Below, piece after piece: positions 63,724 through 64,000 of a stretch of DNA of 64,000 bases. The notes under the pieces are model-generated. The model made no database searches. It saw only the letters and a list, made by a program, of their open reading frames with translations, and was not told the origin of the DNA. This stretch comes from Candidatus Deferrimicrobiaceae bacterium (lineage in GTDB: Bacteria > Desulfobacterota > Deferrimicrobia > Deferrimicrobiales > Deferrimicrobiaceae): the NCBI GenBank assembly GCA_036504035.1, contig DASXVV010000009.1:434001-498000 (forward strand), in the 5' to 3' direction. The position numbers and the translations under genes were made by a program. How positions within the stretch are numbered: the stretch's first letter is position 1; each line of letters starts with the position of its first letter.

Positions 63724-64000
63724 ACGGGACCGGGCAGATCGACGTTGTCCTCGACCGGCTGCTTCGCCACGGCCTGATCGCCAAAGCCGACGACGCCTCG
63801 CTCTACGTGGCCGACGAGGTCGTCCGCGGCTCCCAGGGGACGGCCAACCCTTGGGTCGTCTCTTTCCTCGGCAGCACGGGGCTCTCCGCGCTCGCGTTCG
63901 CACGCCCGGCGTCGCCCTTTCAGGACATCCTGCGGGAGCTGACGCGAAGCCGGCCTCCCGTCATCACCCCCGAGGACGGGGAGACCGTCCTCTTTCTGCA
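63720..64000 (+). CDS. Uncharacterised protein, cut by the right edge
   Basis: Starts ATG in an ATGA overlap with the oxidoreductase gene and runs off the window after 93 complete codons. The visible part (MNGTGQIDVVLDRLLRHGLI, then SLYVADEVVRGSQGTANPWV) has no motif I can assign. Tight coupling suggests a partner or accessory of the AOR-type enzyme. Confidence 0.7.
   Translation, partial: MNGTGQIDVVLDRLLRHGLIAKADDASLYVADEVVRGSQGTANPWVVSFLGSTGLSALAFARPASPFQDILRELTRSRPPVITPEDGETVLFL

Overview
The window comes from a GC-rich (roughly two thirds G+C by eye) diderm bacterium. Its flagellar gene order, its reliance on sigma-54 plus sigma-28, and the local GGDEF/PilZ, FhlB-like and MotE genes resemble the Desulfuromonadales/Geobacter-type branch of the former Deltaproteobacteria. 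A genus cannot be named from sequence reading alone. No rRNA, tRNA, CRISPR array, integrase or transposase was seen.

Region 1 (1-11,232, minus strand) is a set of flagellar operons: motA-motB; a small protein plus a CheY-like regulator; a diguanylate cyclase, a PilZ protein, a short unknown, a second FliK-like protein and an FhlB-like protein; then flgF-flgG-flgA-flgH-flgI-flgJ (rod and P/L rings). Promoter-like sequences fit a two-tier hierarchy: sigma-54 sites before flgF and before the cyclase, sigma-28 sites before motA and before the small-protein gene.

Region 2 (11,313-17,532, plus strand) carries the regulators: one NtrC-type activator, then a sigma-54-like promoter followed by a secreted repeat protein, a histidine kinase and a second NtrC-type activator in translationally coupled order (FlrB/FlrC-like).

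Region 3 (17,749-42,592, plus strand) is the main flagellar run: flgB-flgC-fliE-fliF-fliG-fliH-fliI-fliJ-motE-fliK-flgD-TIGR02530-type gene-flgE, a strong terminator, a 757-base repeat-bearing gap, then fliL-fliM-fliN-fliO-fliP-fliQ-fliR-flhB-flhA-flhF-flhG-fliA, a sensor-less hybrid kinase and a methyltransferase. FlhF keeps its P-loop but has lost several signature GTPase motifs.

Region 4 (42,597-59,897, minus strand) is the most unusual part: four very large, closely packed genes (about 1,000, 1,360, 1,432 and 1,934 codons). They fuse five GT2-type (one of these GT92-like), three GT4-type and one CgeB-like glycosyltransferase module, about six methyltransferase modules, a radical-SAM module, an alpha/alpha-toroid-like module and TPR-like repeats. 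A near-consensus sigma-54 promoter precedes them, so they are probably expressed with the flagellum. The best guess is a mega-modular flagellin or surface-glycan modification system. A lower-GC methyltransferase gene follows.

Region 5 (61,088-64,000) is non-flagellar: a DUF1189 membrane protein, an aldehyde:ferredoxin-oxidoreductase-family gene and a truncated unknown gene.
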